This document shows, piece after piece, positions 1 through 8,424 of a stretch of DNA of 64,000 nucleotides. The DNA comes from Pelomonas sp965229315 (GTDB lineage: Bacteria; Pseudomonadota; Gammaproteobacteria; Burkholderiales; Burkholderiaceae_C), in NCBI RefSeq assembly GCF_965229315.1, contig NZ_CBDDJA010000002.1, forward strand, positions 1,798,001-1,862,000, in the 5' to 3' direction. The notes under the pieces were generated by a model. That model saw nothing but the letters and a program-made list of their open reading frames with translations. It did no database searches and was not told the origin of the DNA. Position 1 is the first letter of the stretch; every line of letters begins with the position of its first letter. Position numbers and translations under genes: made by a program.

Positions 1-352
1 TTGCGCAGTTGTTGGTGGCATGTTCGTAGCATGTGCACGAATCAAAGTTCGTCCTCACGCTGAGGCTGGCACAGCTGACGCGCCCCGAGGGGTCGGGCTC
101 CATGTGGAGGTTCAACTTGCCGTTGGTCGTGCCCACGGCATTGACTTCGGACTTGGCGTACATCATCAGGTTGGCGAGTTCCCCCGCGGCAGCAATCACC
201 CGTCGCCGCTCCAGGAAGTCGGACATCGACGGTGCCGCCATGGCCAGGATGACGCCAAGGATGGCGACGCCCACCATCAGCTCGACCAGCGTCACGCCGC
301 GGGTGACAGTGCGGCGCGTGGTGACGAGTTGATGCAGCCGGCTCATGCTCAT
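1..352 (-). CDS. FimT/GspH-type minor pseudopilin (5' part; gene runs off the window edge)
   Basis: The minus-strand reading gives the N-terminal 117 codons of a prepilin-like protein. A short basic leader is followed by GVTLVELMVGVAILGVILA, the prepilin peptidase site and hydrophobic helix of type IV pilins, with the conserved glutamate at position 5 of the mature protein. The ATG overlaps the stop codon of the upstream pilin gene (ATGA), so I chose 352 as the start. The C-terminal part lies outside the window. The likely role is a minor pilin in type IV pilus assembly or DNA uptake. Which minor pilin cannot be decided from the visible part. Confidence 0.75.
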   Translation of the reverse strand, partial: MSMSRLHQLVTTRRTVTRGVTLVELMVGVAILGVILAMAAPSMSDFLERRRVIAAAGELANLMMYAKSEVNAVGTTNGKLNLHMEPDPSGRVSCASLSVRTNFDSCTCYEHATNNCA

Positions 353-813
353 CGCGGCCAGCACTTGGTCGACGTGTCCTGGTCGGCACTGCTCTTTGAG
401 GAGTAGTCCAACTGGGCGCCCGCCAACGTGACGATCAACTGCCTGCAATCAGTGTCCTGCCGCTGAGGGCTGCCCTCCTTGGCCTCTGCTGTCGCGATGT
501 AGCCGCTGACGAAACTCGGCGTTGCGCCGACGCCCGCCAGACTCAAGCGGTAGTGCGGGGTGATCTTGGTGTCGTCAATCTTCAATCCGTTGTCACCCAA
601 GTCAGCGGCGTAGCTTCCGTTGTTGGAGCGATAGCGTTCCTGCGCCTGCACGACGGCCGTCAGCAGGGCGGTGGCATCTGCACGCCGGCTGCGCTGCAGG
701 TGCGAGGTCATCGCCGGGTAGGCAACGGCGGCCAGGATGCCGACCACCGCCAACGCCACCATCAATTCAACGAGCGTGAATCCGTGGCTGCGTTTGACGA
801 GAAAGTGGTGCAT
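349..813 (-). CDS. Type IV pilin-like protein, PilE family
   Basis: 154 aa. It begins MHHFLVKRSHGFTLVELM, a class III prepilin signal (cleavage after the Gly, Glu at +5) followed by one hydrophobic helix of about 25 residues and a globular part with a C-terminal cysteine pair (TDC and TKCWPR), typical of a pilin D-loop. The size matches PilE-like minor pilins. It lies between two other pilin-like genes on the same strand and its stop overlaps the start of the next one, so the three are probably translated together. It is likely a minor pilin; a major-subunit role is less likely because neighbouring genes are FimT-like. Confidence 0.82.
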   Translation of the reverse strand: MHHFLVKRSHGFTLVELMVALAVVGILAAVAYPAMTSHLQRSRRADATALLTAVVQAQERYRSNNGSYAADLGDNGLKIDDTKITPHYRLSLAGVGATPSFVSGYIATAEAKEGSPQRQDTDCRQLIVTLAGAQLDYSSKSSADQDTSTKCWPR

Positions 814-917
814 GGCGCCATTCTCGGCAGCGGCTCCGGACGGGCTGCTTGAGGGCCGACCGTTCATCCCTGCCTGGAGGCCGCCGGTCGGCAGTCCACC
901 TGAATGAGGGAGGGGGC

Positions 918-1466
918 TCAGACGCACTTGGGCAGGCCGGCCACTCGCTGGTTGACATAGCAGCTGCGGGCGCGGCCGGTGACGGCGATCACCTGCCGGA
1001 CGGTCGGACCATTGTCGAGGCTGAGGTCGATGCTGCCCGTCGGCGTGACCAGCCCCTGGCCACGCTGAAACTGCAGGGTCTCGACGTTGCTGCTGATCCG
1101 CACCGGCTGGCTCGCCGGCAACCAGCCGGCCTTGATGATCTGGCTGGACGACGTGCTGCACCGGGCCCGTCCGCCGCTGCAGTCGCAATCGTTCTTGGCG
1201 CCCGTGTGAAGCACGTAGCAGGCTTGTGCGCCTCGGCCGCTGACGCGCACGAACACGGCGCTGTTCAGCCGGACGGCTTCACCACGGGCGAAGCGAATGT
1301 CCGAAGCGAGGGACATGGCCTCGGCGCGAAGCTTCTGCTCCTGCTGCAGCTTGGTCATGGCCGGCACCGCCTGACCGAGCAACGCAGCGCCGATGCCAAC
1401 GCTGGCGCACAGTTCGACCAAGGTGAAACCCAGCTGGGCACGGCGGGCAGAGGTGGTGCGGTTCAT
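918..1466 (-). CDS. GspH/FimT family pseudopilin
   Basis: 182 aa. The N-terminus MNRTTSARRAQLGFTLVELC carries the prepilin peptidase motif and is followed by a hydrophobic helix. The region around residues 45-65 (LASDIRFARGEAVRLNSAVFV) is characteristic of GspH/FimT proteins, which have a C-terminal beta-rich pilin domain. Several cysteines in the middle (CYVLHTGAKNDCDC) are unusual and may form disulfides. It is first of a run of three minus-strand pilin genes, about 100 bases upstream of the PilE-like gene. The start is the ATG immediately before the basic leader. Confidence 0.8.
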   Translation of the reverse strand: MNRTTSARRAQLGFTLVELCASVGIGAALLGQAVPAMTKLQQEQKLRAEAMSLASDIRFARGEAVRLNSAVFVRVSGRGAQACYVLHTGAKNDCDCSGGRARCSTSSSQIIKAGWLPASQPVRISSNVETLQFQRGQGLVTPTGSIDLSLDNGPTVRQVIAVTGRARSCYVNQRVAGLPKCV

Positions 1467-1610
1467 GACGCTTCCCTGGGTTCGTTGGGGATGAACGAAC
1501 TTTAGGAAGCGGCCCCTGCGGCGTCTTTCCCCCTTAAGGCGGGGCGAAGAGGGGGGAGGGCGGCTGGCATCCCCCACGCATCCCTCCGAAGGGGGTGGGG
1601 TCAACCCGGA

Positions 1611-2054
1611 TCAGATCTCGCGGATCAACTGCCGGAACTCGTCGACGTCCTCAAAACTGCGGTAGACGGACGCGAAGCGGACGTAGGCGACCTTGTCGAT
1701 GCGCTTGAGCTCGCGCATGACAAGCTCCCCCAGCCGCGTGGAGGCAATCTCGCGCGCCCCGCTGCCGAGCAGCTTTTCCTCGATGCGGGTGATGGCCGCG
1801 TCGATCTGCTCGACGCTGACCGGTCGCTTGCGCAACGCCAGCTGCATGGAGGCCCGGAGCTTGGCAGGGTCGAAATCTGCCCGCCGCCCATCCTTCTTGA
1901 CGACGGAGGGCATGGCGATGTCGGCCCGCTCGTAGGTCGTGAACCGCTTGTCGCACGACAGGCAGCGCCGCCGGCGCCGGACGACGTCGCCCTCGTCCGA
2001 TTCCCGGGTCTCGGAGACCTGGGTTTCGGTGTGGGAGCAGAACGGGCAGCGCAC
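1611..2054 (-). CDS. nrdR: Transcriptional repressor NrdR
   Basis: 147 aa, the usual family length. The N-terminal zinc ribbon is seen as MRCPFC and CLSC (residues 3-6 and 34-37), followed by an ATP-cone domain from about residue 48 (VVKKDGRRADFDPAKLRASM). NrdR senses ATP/dATP and represses ribonucleotide reductase genes by binding tandem NrdR boxes. It lies directly downstream of glyA on the same strand with a gap of 34 bases, the arrangement seen in many proteobacteria. Confidence 0.96.
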   Translation of the reverse strand: MRCPFCSHTETQVSETRESDEGDVVRRRRRCLSCDKRFTTYERADIAMPSVVKKDGRRADFDPAKLRASMQLALRKRPVSVEQIDAAITRIEEKLLGSGAREIASTRLGELVMRELKRIDKVAYVRFASVYRSFEDVDEFRQLIREI

Positions 2055-2088
2055 GGCGGGGGCGGACTAACCGTCGATCAACTGCGGA

Positions 2089-3342
2089 TCAGCCGCGGTA
2101 GACCGGGAAGGCGGCCGTCAGCGCGGCGACCTTCTCGCGCACCGCGGCCAGGTTGGCCTCGTCATGCGGCTTGTCCAGCACGTCGGCGATCAGGTGGGCC
2201 GTGGCGCGCACCTGCTCCTCCTTGAAACCGCGCGTCGTCATGGCCGGCGTGCCCAGGCGGATGCCGCTGGTGACCATGGGCTTTTGCGGGTCGTTGGGGA
2301 TGCCGTTCTTGTTGCAGGTCATGTGGGCGGCGCCCAGGATGGCCTCGGCTTCCTTGCCGGTCAGGTTCTTGGGGCGCAGGTCCACGAGCATGACGTGGCT
2401 CTCGGTGCCGCCGGAGACGATGCGCAGGCCGCGCTCGATCAGCGTGTCGGCCAGCACCTTGGCGTTCTTCACCACTTGTTCCTGGTAGGCCTTGAACTCG
2501 GGCGTCAGCGCTTCCTTGAAGGCCACGGCCTTGCCGGCGATGACGTGCATCAGCGGGCCGCCCTGGATGCCGGGGAAGATGGCCGAGTTGATCTTCTTGG
2601 CGATGTCTTCCTTGTTCGTCAGGATGATGCCGCCGCGCGGGCCGCGCAGGCTTTTGTGCGTGGTGGACGTGACCACGTCGGCGTGCGGCAGCGGGTTGGG
2701 GTAGACGCCCGCGGCGATCAGGCCGGCGTAGTGGGCCATGTCCACCATGAAGTAGGCGCCGATCTCCTTGGCGATGCGGCCGAAGCGTTCGAAGTCGATG
2801 CGCAGCGAGTAGGCGGACGCGCCGGCGATGATGAGCTTGGGCTTCTTCTCGCGGGCGAGGGCCTCCATCGCGTCGTAGTCGATGGCTTCGTTCGCGTCCA
2901 GGCCGTAGCTGATGACGTTGAACCACTTGCCGCTCATGTTCAGCGGCATGCCGTGCGTCAGGTGGCCGCCTTCGGCCAGGCTCATGCCCATGATGGTGTC
3001 GCCGGGCTGCAGCAGCGCGAAGAACACGCCCTGGTTGGCCTGGGAGCCGGAGTTGGGCTGCACGTTGGCGTACTCGGCGCCGAAGAGCTGCTTCAGCCGG
3101 TCGATGGCGAGCTGCTCGACGACGTCCACGTACTCGCAGCCGCCGTAGTAGCGCTTGCCGGGGTAGCCCTCGGCGTACTTGTTCGTGAGCTGACTGCCCT
3201 GGGCCTGCATGACGGCCGGCGAGGTGTAGTTCTCGCTGGCGATCAGCTCGATGTGGTCTTCCTGGCGGCGGTTCTCGTTCTGGACGGCGGTCCAGAGATC
3301 GGGATCGACCAGGGCGAGGGTGGAGGTGGTGCGGTCAAACAT
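2089..3342 (-). CDS. glyA: Serine hydroxymethyltransferase
   Basis: 417 aa, family length. It converts serine and tetrahydrofolate to glycine and 5,10-methylenetetrahydrofolate, supplying one-carbon units. The PLP lysine lies in the conserved stretch VVTSTTHKSLRGPRGG (about residue 230), and the N-terminal IELIASENYTSPAV and YAEGYPGKRYYGG motifs are intact. I chose the ATG at 3342 (MFDRTTSTLALVDPD), with GGA about 10 bases upstream; an in-frame extension to 3384 lacks family similarity. It is cotranscribed with nrdR. Confidence 0.97.
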   Translation of the reverse strand: MFDRTTSTLALVDPDLWTAVQNENRRQEDHIELIASENYTSPAVMQAQGSQLTNKYAEGYPGKRYYGGCEYVDVVEQLAIDRLKQLFGAEYANVQPNSGSQANQGVFFALLQPGDTIMGMSLAEGGHLTHGMPLNMSGKWFNVISYGLDANEAIDYDAMEALAREKKPKLIIAGASAYSLRIDFERFGRIAKEIGAYFMVDMAHYAGLIAAGVYPNPLPHADVVTSTTHKSLRGPRGGIILTNKEDIAKKINSAIFPGIQGGPLMHVIAGKAVAFKEALTPEFKAYQEQVVKNAKVLADTLIERGLRIVSGGTESHVMLVDLRPKNLTGKEAEAILGAAHMTCNKNGIPNDPQKPMVTSGIRLGTPAMTTRGFKEEQVRATAHLIADVLDKPHDEANLAAVREKVAALTAAFPVYRG

Positions 3343-3533
3343 GCGGATGTTCCGATGATCAGGCGATGAATCCCCGGCGCGCACGGCTGGCGTGGTGTCC
3401 GGGGCTGCCCAGGCGAACGGCTGGCAGCGGTTGCGCTGTCGATGCAGTGCAACCGCCTCACGCTCCCCGGTGGTGGCCCACCTCGGGTCAGCTCGTGACC
3501 CTGATCGCCAGTCGCGTGAACAGGCAGTGTAGT

Positions 3534-4379
3534 TCAGCGCAGCAGCGCGACCTGGGCGGATTCGCCGGACGGCGCCGATGCCGCCTCGCGCAACGGGCGC
3601 GCCGTCGCACCCGCGGGAACCACGCGGCCGGAGGCCACGGCCTTGAGCATTTCATGCTCCGCCATCACGCGCGCCGCGTAACCGGTGTCGTCGGCCAGGT
3701 TGGCGGCGCCCACGTAGTAGCGCAGCCCCTCTTCCAGGCCACCCGCCCGCTGGATGCACTCCTTGAGCACCTGCACGCCCACGCGCAGGTTGGTCACGGG
3801 GTCAAACGCGGCCAGCGTGCCCCCGAAGGCCTCGTACTTCTCGTCGTGGACACGGGTCATGACCTGCATCAGCCCCTGGGCGCCCACCGCACTCTGCGCG
3901 AACGGGTTGAATCGCGACTCGATGGCGATGATGGCCAGGATCAGCGTCGGCTCGACCTTGGCGCGCTGGCCCACGGCCCAGGACTCCTGCACCAGCCGGC
4001 TGACGGGCTCGGGCGCCACGCTGTAGCGGCGCGCCAGCCAATGTGCGACGGCGGCCTGCTGGCGGCTGAGTTCCTTGGGATCCGTGGCGGTGGCACGGCT
4101 GATGGCATCCGGCTCGGCGGAGGCCATCAAGGTGTTGCCCTCGGCCTCGGCGCGAGCCTCCTGGCGGGCGTGCAACCATCCCAGCGTGGCGGATTCCAGC
4201 TTCTCCCGCAGGCCCGCCTGGCTCGTGAACACCAGCAGCACCGACACCACCGTCAGCCCGACGAGGGCCAGCGTGTTGTGGCTGACCACGAGCAGGCCGT
4301 TGCCGATGTCCTGGACGAACAGCGACGCCGAATCCCGCGTGTGGCGAGCCAGGCTGATGAGGTCTTGACGTGTCGTCAT
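3534..4379 (-). CDS. Membrane-anchored lytic transglycosylase (SLT domain)
   Basis: 281 aa. One membrane helix is visible near residues 33-52 (NTLALVGLTVVSVLLVF), then a spacer, then a C-terminal lysozyme-like SLT domain. The catalytic glutamate is in IIAIESRFNPFAQS, followed by the usual GLMQVM and the YYVGAAN region. Such enzymes cleave the MurNAc-GlcNAc bond of peptidoglycan, forming 1,6-anhydroMurNAc. The start ATG at 4379 was preferred to an upstream in-frame extension because the extension is Pro/Arg-rich and non-family. It is divergent from ubiD. Confidence 0.87.
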   Translation of the reverse strand: MTTRQDLISLARHTRDSASLFVQDIGNGLLVVSHNTLALVGLTVVSVLLVFTSQAGLREKLESATLGWLHARQEARAEAEGNTLMASAEPDAISRATATDPKELSRQQAAVAHWLARRYSVAPEPVSRLVQESWAVGQRAKVEPTLILAIIAIESRFNPFAQSAVGAQGLMQVMTRVHDEKYEAFGGTLAAFDPVTNLRVGVQVLKECIQRAGGLEEGLRYYVGAANLADDTGYAARVMAEHEMLKAVASGRVVPAGATARPLREAASAPSGESAQVALLR

Positions 4380-4597
4380 GCGACTCCTGTGTGTCGCGGC
4401 CCGCCGCGGGCTGCCGGCAAGCGGCGGTCTGCGCGGGGCGACGGTGATAATTTCCCGGCTATTGCTCTGGGCCTGTGGCGCTTCTGCGCCCGGAGGACCC
4501 AGCCGAGGCGGGTTCAGTGGAAACCCGAAGCGGCGGATTTTACGGGGCAAAAATAACCCGTCAAGGCTGTTTTGCTACGTCCAAACTACTTTTGGTT

Positions 4598-6157
4598 ATG
4601 AAATACAGAGATCTCCGCGACTTCATCGCCGGCCTTGAAGGCCTGGGCGAGCTCAAGCGCGTGCGTGAAAACGTCTCGCCGGTGCTGGAGATGACGGCGC
4701 TCAGCGACCGCGTGTTGCGGGCCGGCGGACCGGCGCTGCTGTTCGAGGCGCCGACCGGCTTTTCCACCCCTGCGTTGACGAATCTTTTCGGAACCACACG
4801 CCGCGTTGCATTGGGCATGGGCGCTGAGTCTCTGGCCGATTTGCGCGACGTGGGCCGGGTGCTGGCCAGCCTCAAGGAGCCCGATCCGCCCAAGGGCCTG
4901 AAGGACGCCGGCAAACTGTTGCAGATGGCCAAGGCGTTGTGGGACATGAAGCCCGCCGTGCAGCGGCGCGCGGCCAGCCAGGAGGAAGTGCTGCAGGGGG
5001 GCGACATCGACCTCGGCCGCCTGCCCATCCAGACCTGCTGGCCCGAGGACGCCGCCCCCCTGATCACATGGGGTCTCGTCATCACCCGGGGGCCGACACG
5101 CACCCGCCAGAACCTCGGCATCTACCGCCAGCAGGTCATCGCCCCTCGCCAAGTCATCATGCGCTGGCTGGCGCATCGTGGCGGGGCGCTGGACTTTCGC
5201 GACTTCGCACTGGCCCACCCGGGCGAGCCATTCCCCATCGCCGTGGCGCTGGGCGCCGACCCGGCCACCATCCTGGGCGCCGTGACGCCGGTGCCGGACT
5301 CGCTGTCGGAGTACCAGTTCGCCGGCCTGCTGCGCGGTTCGCGCACGGAGCTGGTCAACGCGGGCGTGGGCCACGGCCAGCCGCTGCAGGTACCGGCCTC
5401 GGCCGAGATCGTGCTGGAGGGCCACATCCCGCCCGCGGCACCCGGCTTCACCGGCGTCAGCGCGCACGGCGTGCCGCTGAAGGAAAAGGGCGGCTATCTG
5501 CATGCGCTGGAAGGCCCTTTCGGTGACCACACCGGCTATTACAACGAGCAGGACTGGTTCCCGGTCTTCGAGATCGCCCGCCAGACGCAGCGCAGGCAGC
5601 CGATCTACCACTCGACCTACACCGGCAAGCCGCCGGACGAACCGGCCATCCTGGGCGTGGCGCTGAACGAAGTGTTCGTGCCCATCCTGCAGAAGCAGTT
5701 CCCGGAGATCGTCGACTTCTACCTGCCGCCCGAGGGTTGCAGTTACCGCATGGCCATCGTTGCCATCAAGAAGTCGTACCCGGGCCACGCCAAGCGGCTG
5801 ATGTTCGGCATCTGGAGCTTCCTGCGCCAGTTCATGTACACCAAGTTCATCGTCGTCGTCGACGACGACATCGACACGCGCAACTGGCAGGAGGTCATCT
5901 GGGCGATCACGACGCGAATGGACCCGGTGCGCGACACCACGCTGGTGGACAACACGCCCATCGACTACCTCGATTTCGCCTCGCCCGTCAGCGGGCTGGG
6001 CGGCAAGATGGGGCTGGACGCCACCAACAAGTGGCCCGGCGAGACCAGCCGCGAATGGGGCCGAGGCATCAGCCTGCCGCCAGAAGTCAAGACCCGTACC
6101 GAGACCTTGTTTGCGCAACTCTTCTTGAACAACCCCGGCGGCTCGCCTACTGTCTGA
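4598..6157 (+). CDS. ubiD: 4-hydroxy-3-polyprenylbenzoate decarboxylase UbiD
   Basis: 519 aa. It decarboxylates the prenylated 4-hydroxybenzoate intermediate in ubiquinone biosynthesis, using prenylated FMN made by UbiX. The protein begins MKYRDLRDFIAGLEGLGELK, the family N-terminus. Conserved blocks QTCWPEDAAPLITWG, NLGIYRQQVI, the Mn/prFMN region and the C-terminal DATNKWPGE are all present without gaps. The ATG at 4598 fits the family start; an upstream in-frame extension to 4475 is rejected. An A/T-rich stretch (about 4535-4597) probably holds its promoter. Confidence 0.95.
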   Translation: MKYRDLRDFIAGLEGLGELKRVRENVSPVLEMTALSDRVLRAGGPALLFEAPTGFSTPALTNLFGTTRRVALGMGAESLADLRDVGRVLASLKEPDPPKGLKDAGKLLQMAKALWDMKPAVQRRAASQEEVLQGGDIDLGRLPIQTCWPEDAAPLITWGLVITRGPTRTRQNLGIYRQQVIAPRQVIMRWLAHRGGALDFRDFALAHPGEPFPIAVALGADPATILGAVTPVPDSLSEYQFAGLLRGSRTELVNAGVGHGQPLQVPASAEIVLEGHIPPAAPGFTGVSAHGVPLKEKGGYLHALEGPFGDHTGYYNEQDWFPVFEIARQTQRRQPIYHSTYTGKPPDEPAILGVALNEVFVPILQKQFPEIVDFYLPPEGCSYRMAIVAIKKSYPGHAKRLMFGIWSFLRQFMYTKFIVVVDDDIDTRNWQEVIWAITTRMDPVRDTTLVDNTPIDYLDFASPVSGLGGKMGLDATNKWPGETSREWGRGISLPPEVKTRTETLFAQLFLNNPGGSPTV

Positions 6158-6251
6158 AGGCCTTTTGAGGCAAACCCTCTGGCGCAATCTTTGCGCGCCA
6201 GGAGCCCCTCGGCACATGGCCTTGGAGCCCCAAGGTGGCCTGGCCACCCGA

Positions 6252-6285
6252 CCCCGCCCGGCCGTCAAGCCCGGCGGGGTTTCTC
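6252..6285 (+). terminator. Rho-independent terminator after ubiD
   Basis: CCCCGCC at 6252-6258 pairs with GGCGGGG at 6273-6279 across a short loop and is followed by TTTCTCT. It lies about 95 bases after the ubiD stop and before the convergent YdcF-family gene. Confidence 0.65.
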
Positions 6286-6301
6286 TATGGGGTCGCGCGG
6301 T

Positions 6302-7105
6302 TCAGCGGCCGGCCCACCAGGCCAGCGTTTCGTAGACGTGGTAGCGCACGCGCTCGAAGCCGTCGGTCGACGGACACCAGTCGCTGACGCTCGTGAGCCC
6401 GTCGTCCAACAGCCCGGTGGGCGCGGGCAGGATGCGCAGGCCCAGCGGTGCGGCCTCGGCCTCGAAAGCGCGCATCGCCCGCCGCATGTGGGCTTCGTGC
6501 GTGACCAGCACGATCTGCTTCACGCCGGCTGCGGCCAGCAGCGGCAGCGTGTGGGCCGCGTTTTCACGCGTGTCGCGCGAACTGCTTTCGGCCCAACGCA
6601 GCGGCAGGCCGTAGTCTTCAGCGGCCACGCGGGAGACGATCTCCGCCTCGGGCTGCCGCAGTTCGGTCGCCGTCCAGCCGATGCCGCCCGTGAAGGCCAG
6701 CGGCCAGCCGCTGCGCCGGGCGATCCACACGCCATAGGCCAGCCGCCGCGCCGTGATGCGGGTGGGCGCCCCGGCGCCGAACTCCGGAACATGCCGGTTC
6801 ACGCCGCCGCCCAGCACCAGCACGGCACCGTCGCCGTGCCCCTTCAGGGCATCGACGGCCGCCGGGGACAGCAAGGGCGGTGGGCCGATCGAGCGGCTCA
6901 GCAGTTCGCCCACCGCCTCGGTCGCCGACAGCCAGGTGGCGAGCAAGGACACCCCCAGCACCCAGCCGCCCCAGCACCTGCCGCGCTTGAGCCGCCAGCC
7001 GCCCCAGGCCGCGAGCAACAGCATCGGCACGGGTGGCAATGCGATGACCAGCAGCAGGGATTTGAAACCGGAATAGTCGAGGGGCAGGCTCACGGCGGTC
7101 ATCAT
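6302..7105 (-). CDS. YdcF/SanA/ElyC family protein (DUF218)
   Basis: About 267 aa from the ATG at 7105; an earlier in-frame start at 7156 is possible. Two N-terminal hydrophobic segments (residues about 10-30 and 40-60) precede a soluble DUF218 domain marked by VLGGGVNRHVPEFG, WPLAFTGGIGWTATEL, SSRDTRENAAHT and VLVTHEAHMRRAM. ElyC/SanA proteins affect envelope integrity and lipid-carrier or peptidoglycan metabolism; the reaction is not established here. The gene is convergent with ubiD and divergent from msrA. Confidence 0.8.
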   Translation of the reverse strand: MMTAVSLPLDYSGFKSLLLVIALPPVPMLLLAAWGGWRLKRGRCWGGWVLGVSLLATWLSATEAVGELLSRSIGPPPLLSPAAVDALKGHGDGAVLVLGGGVNRHVPEFGAGAPTRITARRLAYGVWIARRSGWPLAFTGGIGWTATELRQPEAEIVSRVAAEDYGLPLRWAESSSRDTRENAAHTLPLLAAAGVKQIVLVTHEAHMRRAMRAFEAEAAPLGLRILPAPTGLLDDGLTSVSDWCPSTDGFERVRYHVYETLAWWAGR

Positions 7106-7192
7106 CGCCGACAACAATAATGCGCACGCCTTGCGACGGCCTGCCTGCGCCCCCATGTCGGGACGTCAATCGTTGCTCATTGAAAGCCTTCC

Positions 7193-7729
7193 ATGTCTGA
7201 CACGAATCTCGAACGCATCACCCTGGCTGGCGGCTGCTTCTGGTGTCTGGAGGCGGTCTATGAGCGCGTGCGCGGCGTGCACCGCGTCGAGAACGGCTAC
7301 AGCAACGGCCAGGGCCCCACGCCCACTTACGAAGCCGTCTGCGGCGGCAACACCGGCTTTGCCGAAGTGGTGCGGCTGGATTTCGATCCGGCCGAGGTGT
7401 CGCTGCGCGAACTGCTGGAAGTCTTCTTCACCATCCACGACCCCACGACGCTGAACCGCCAGGGCGCCGATGTCGGCACGCAGTACCGCTCCGGCATCTA
7501 CTGGCATACCGAGGCGCAACGCCAACTGGCCGCCGAAGTGATCACCGAAGCCAACGCGGCCCACGGTGGCCGTGTCGTCACGGAACTGCAGCCCGAGGCC
7601 AACTACCACCCCGCCGAGGCCTATCACCAGCACTACTACGCCCGCAACCCCGAGCAGGGCTACTGCGCCTTCGTCGTCGCGGGCAAGGTGGACAAGTTCC
7701 TGGCCAGCTTCAAGCGCCTGGTCAAGTGA
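7193..7729 (+). CDS. msrA: Peptide-methionine (S)-S-oxide reductase MsrA
   Basis: 178 aa. It reduces methionine-S-sulfoxide in proteins. The catalytic motif GCFWCLE is at residues 14-20 with the nucleophilic Cys15. The substrate-binding DVGTQYRSGIYWH and C-terminal AEAYHQHYYARNP blocks are intact. The last bases overlap the start of the downstream ABC transporter gene (TGATG), so the three genes 7193-9614 probably form one operon. Confidence 0.96.
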   Translation: MSDTNLERITLAGGCFWCLEAVYERVRGVHRVENGYSNGQGPTPTYEAVCGGNTGFAEVVRLDFDPAEVSLRELLEVFFTIHDPTTLNRQGADVGTQYRSGIYWHTEAQRQLAAEVITEANAAHGGRVVTELQPEANYHPAEAYHQHYYARNPEQGYCAFVVAGKVDKFLASFKRLVK

Positions 7730-8424
7730 TGCTGGCCTGGCACGGCCTGACCTACCGCTACGCCGACGCGCCTGAAGCGATCTCTTACGCCGACTTCGAA
7801 CTCGCACCAGGGCAGCATCTGCTGCTGCGTGGGGCCTCGGGGTCGGGCAAGTCGACGTTGCTGGCCCTGCTGTCCGGCCTGCTGCGCGTGCAGCAGGGCA
7901 CGCTGACGGTGGCGGGCATGTCGCTCGCCGCACTGAGCCCGCGCGCTTTGGACGCCTGGCGCGGCGCGACGCTGGGCGTGGTGCCGCAGCGCCTGCATCT
8001 GAGCGACGCGCTGACGGTGGCCGAGAACCTCGCGTTGCCGGCGCTGGCGGCCGGGCAGGGTGCCGATGAAGCCCGCGCCACGGCCCTGCTGATGGCGCTG
8101 GGCATTGCGCCACTTGCAAGCCGCAAGCCCCACCAGCTCAGCGTGGGCCAGGCGCAACGCGTCGCGCTGGCGCGTGCGCTGATGCGCCGACCGCGGTTGC
8201 TGCTGGCTGATGAACCCAGCGCGAGCCTTGACGATGCGCATACCGCGCAGATGCTTGCGCTGCTGCTGGACGCTGCGGCACGCGAGGGCTGCACGCTGGT
8301 CATCGCCAGCCATGACGGCCGTGTCATCGACGCGATGGCGCGGCAGACCAATGTGACCGAGGTGGTGCTGGGCGAGCCCGCCGCGGACCGGGCGACGCCA
8401 GCGCCGACCCAGGGGCGGACATGA
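7729..8424 (+). CDS. ABC transporter ATP-binding protein (LolD/MacB-type)
   Basis: 231 aa, a single nucleotide-binding domain. Walker A GASGSGKST is at residues 35-43, the signature LSVGQAQRVALARAL and Walker B LLLADEPS follow, with a switch histidine in IASHDGR. The size and sequence type match ATPases paired with FtsX-like permeases that export lipids, peptides or haem-like molecules. It starts within the msrA stop (TGATG) and its own end overlaps the permease start by four bases. A GTG at 7726 is an alternative start. Confidence 0.9.
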   Translation: MLAWHGLTYRYADAPEAISYADFELAPGQHLLLRGASGSGKSTLLALLSGLLRVQQGTLTVAGMSLAALSPRALDAWRGATLGVVPQRLHLSDALTVAENLALPALAAGQGADEARATALLMALGIAPLASRKPHQLSVGQAQRVALARALMRRPRLLLADEPSASLDDAHTAQMLALLLDAAAREGCTLVIASHDGRVIDAMARQTNVTEVVLGEPAADRATPAPTQGRT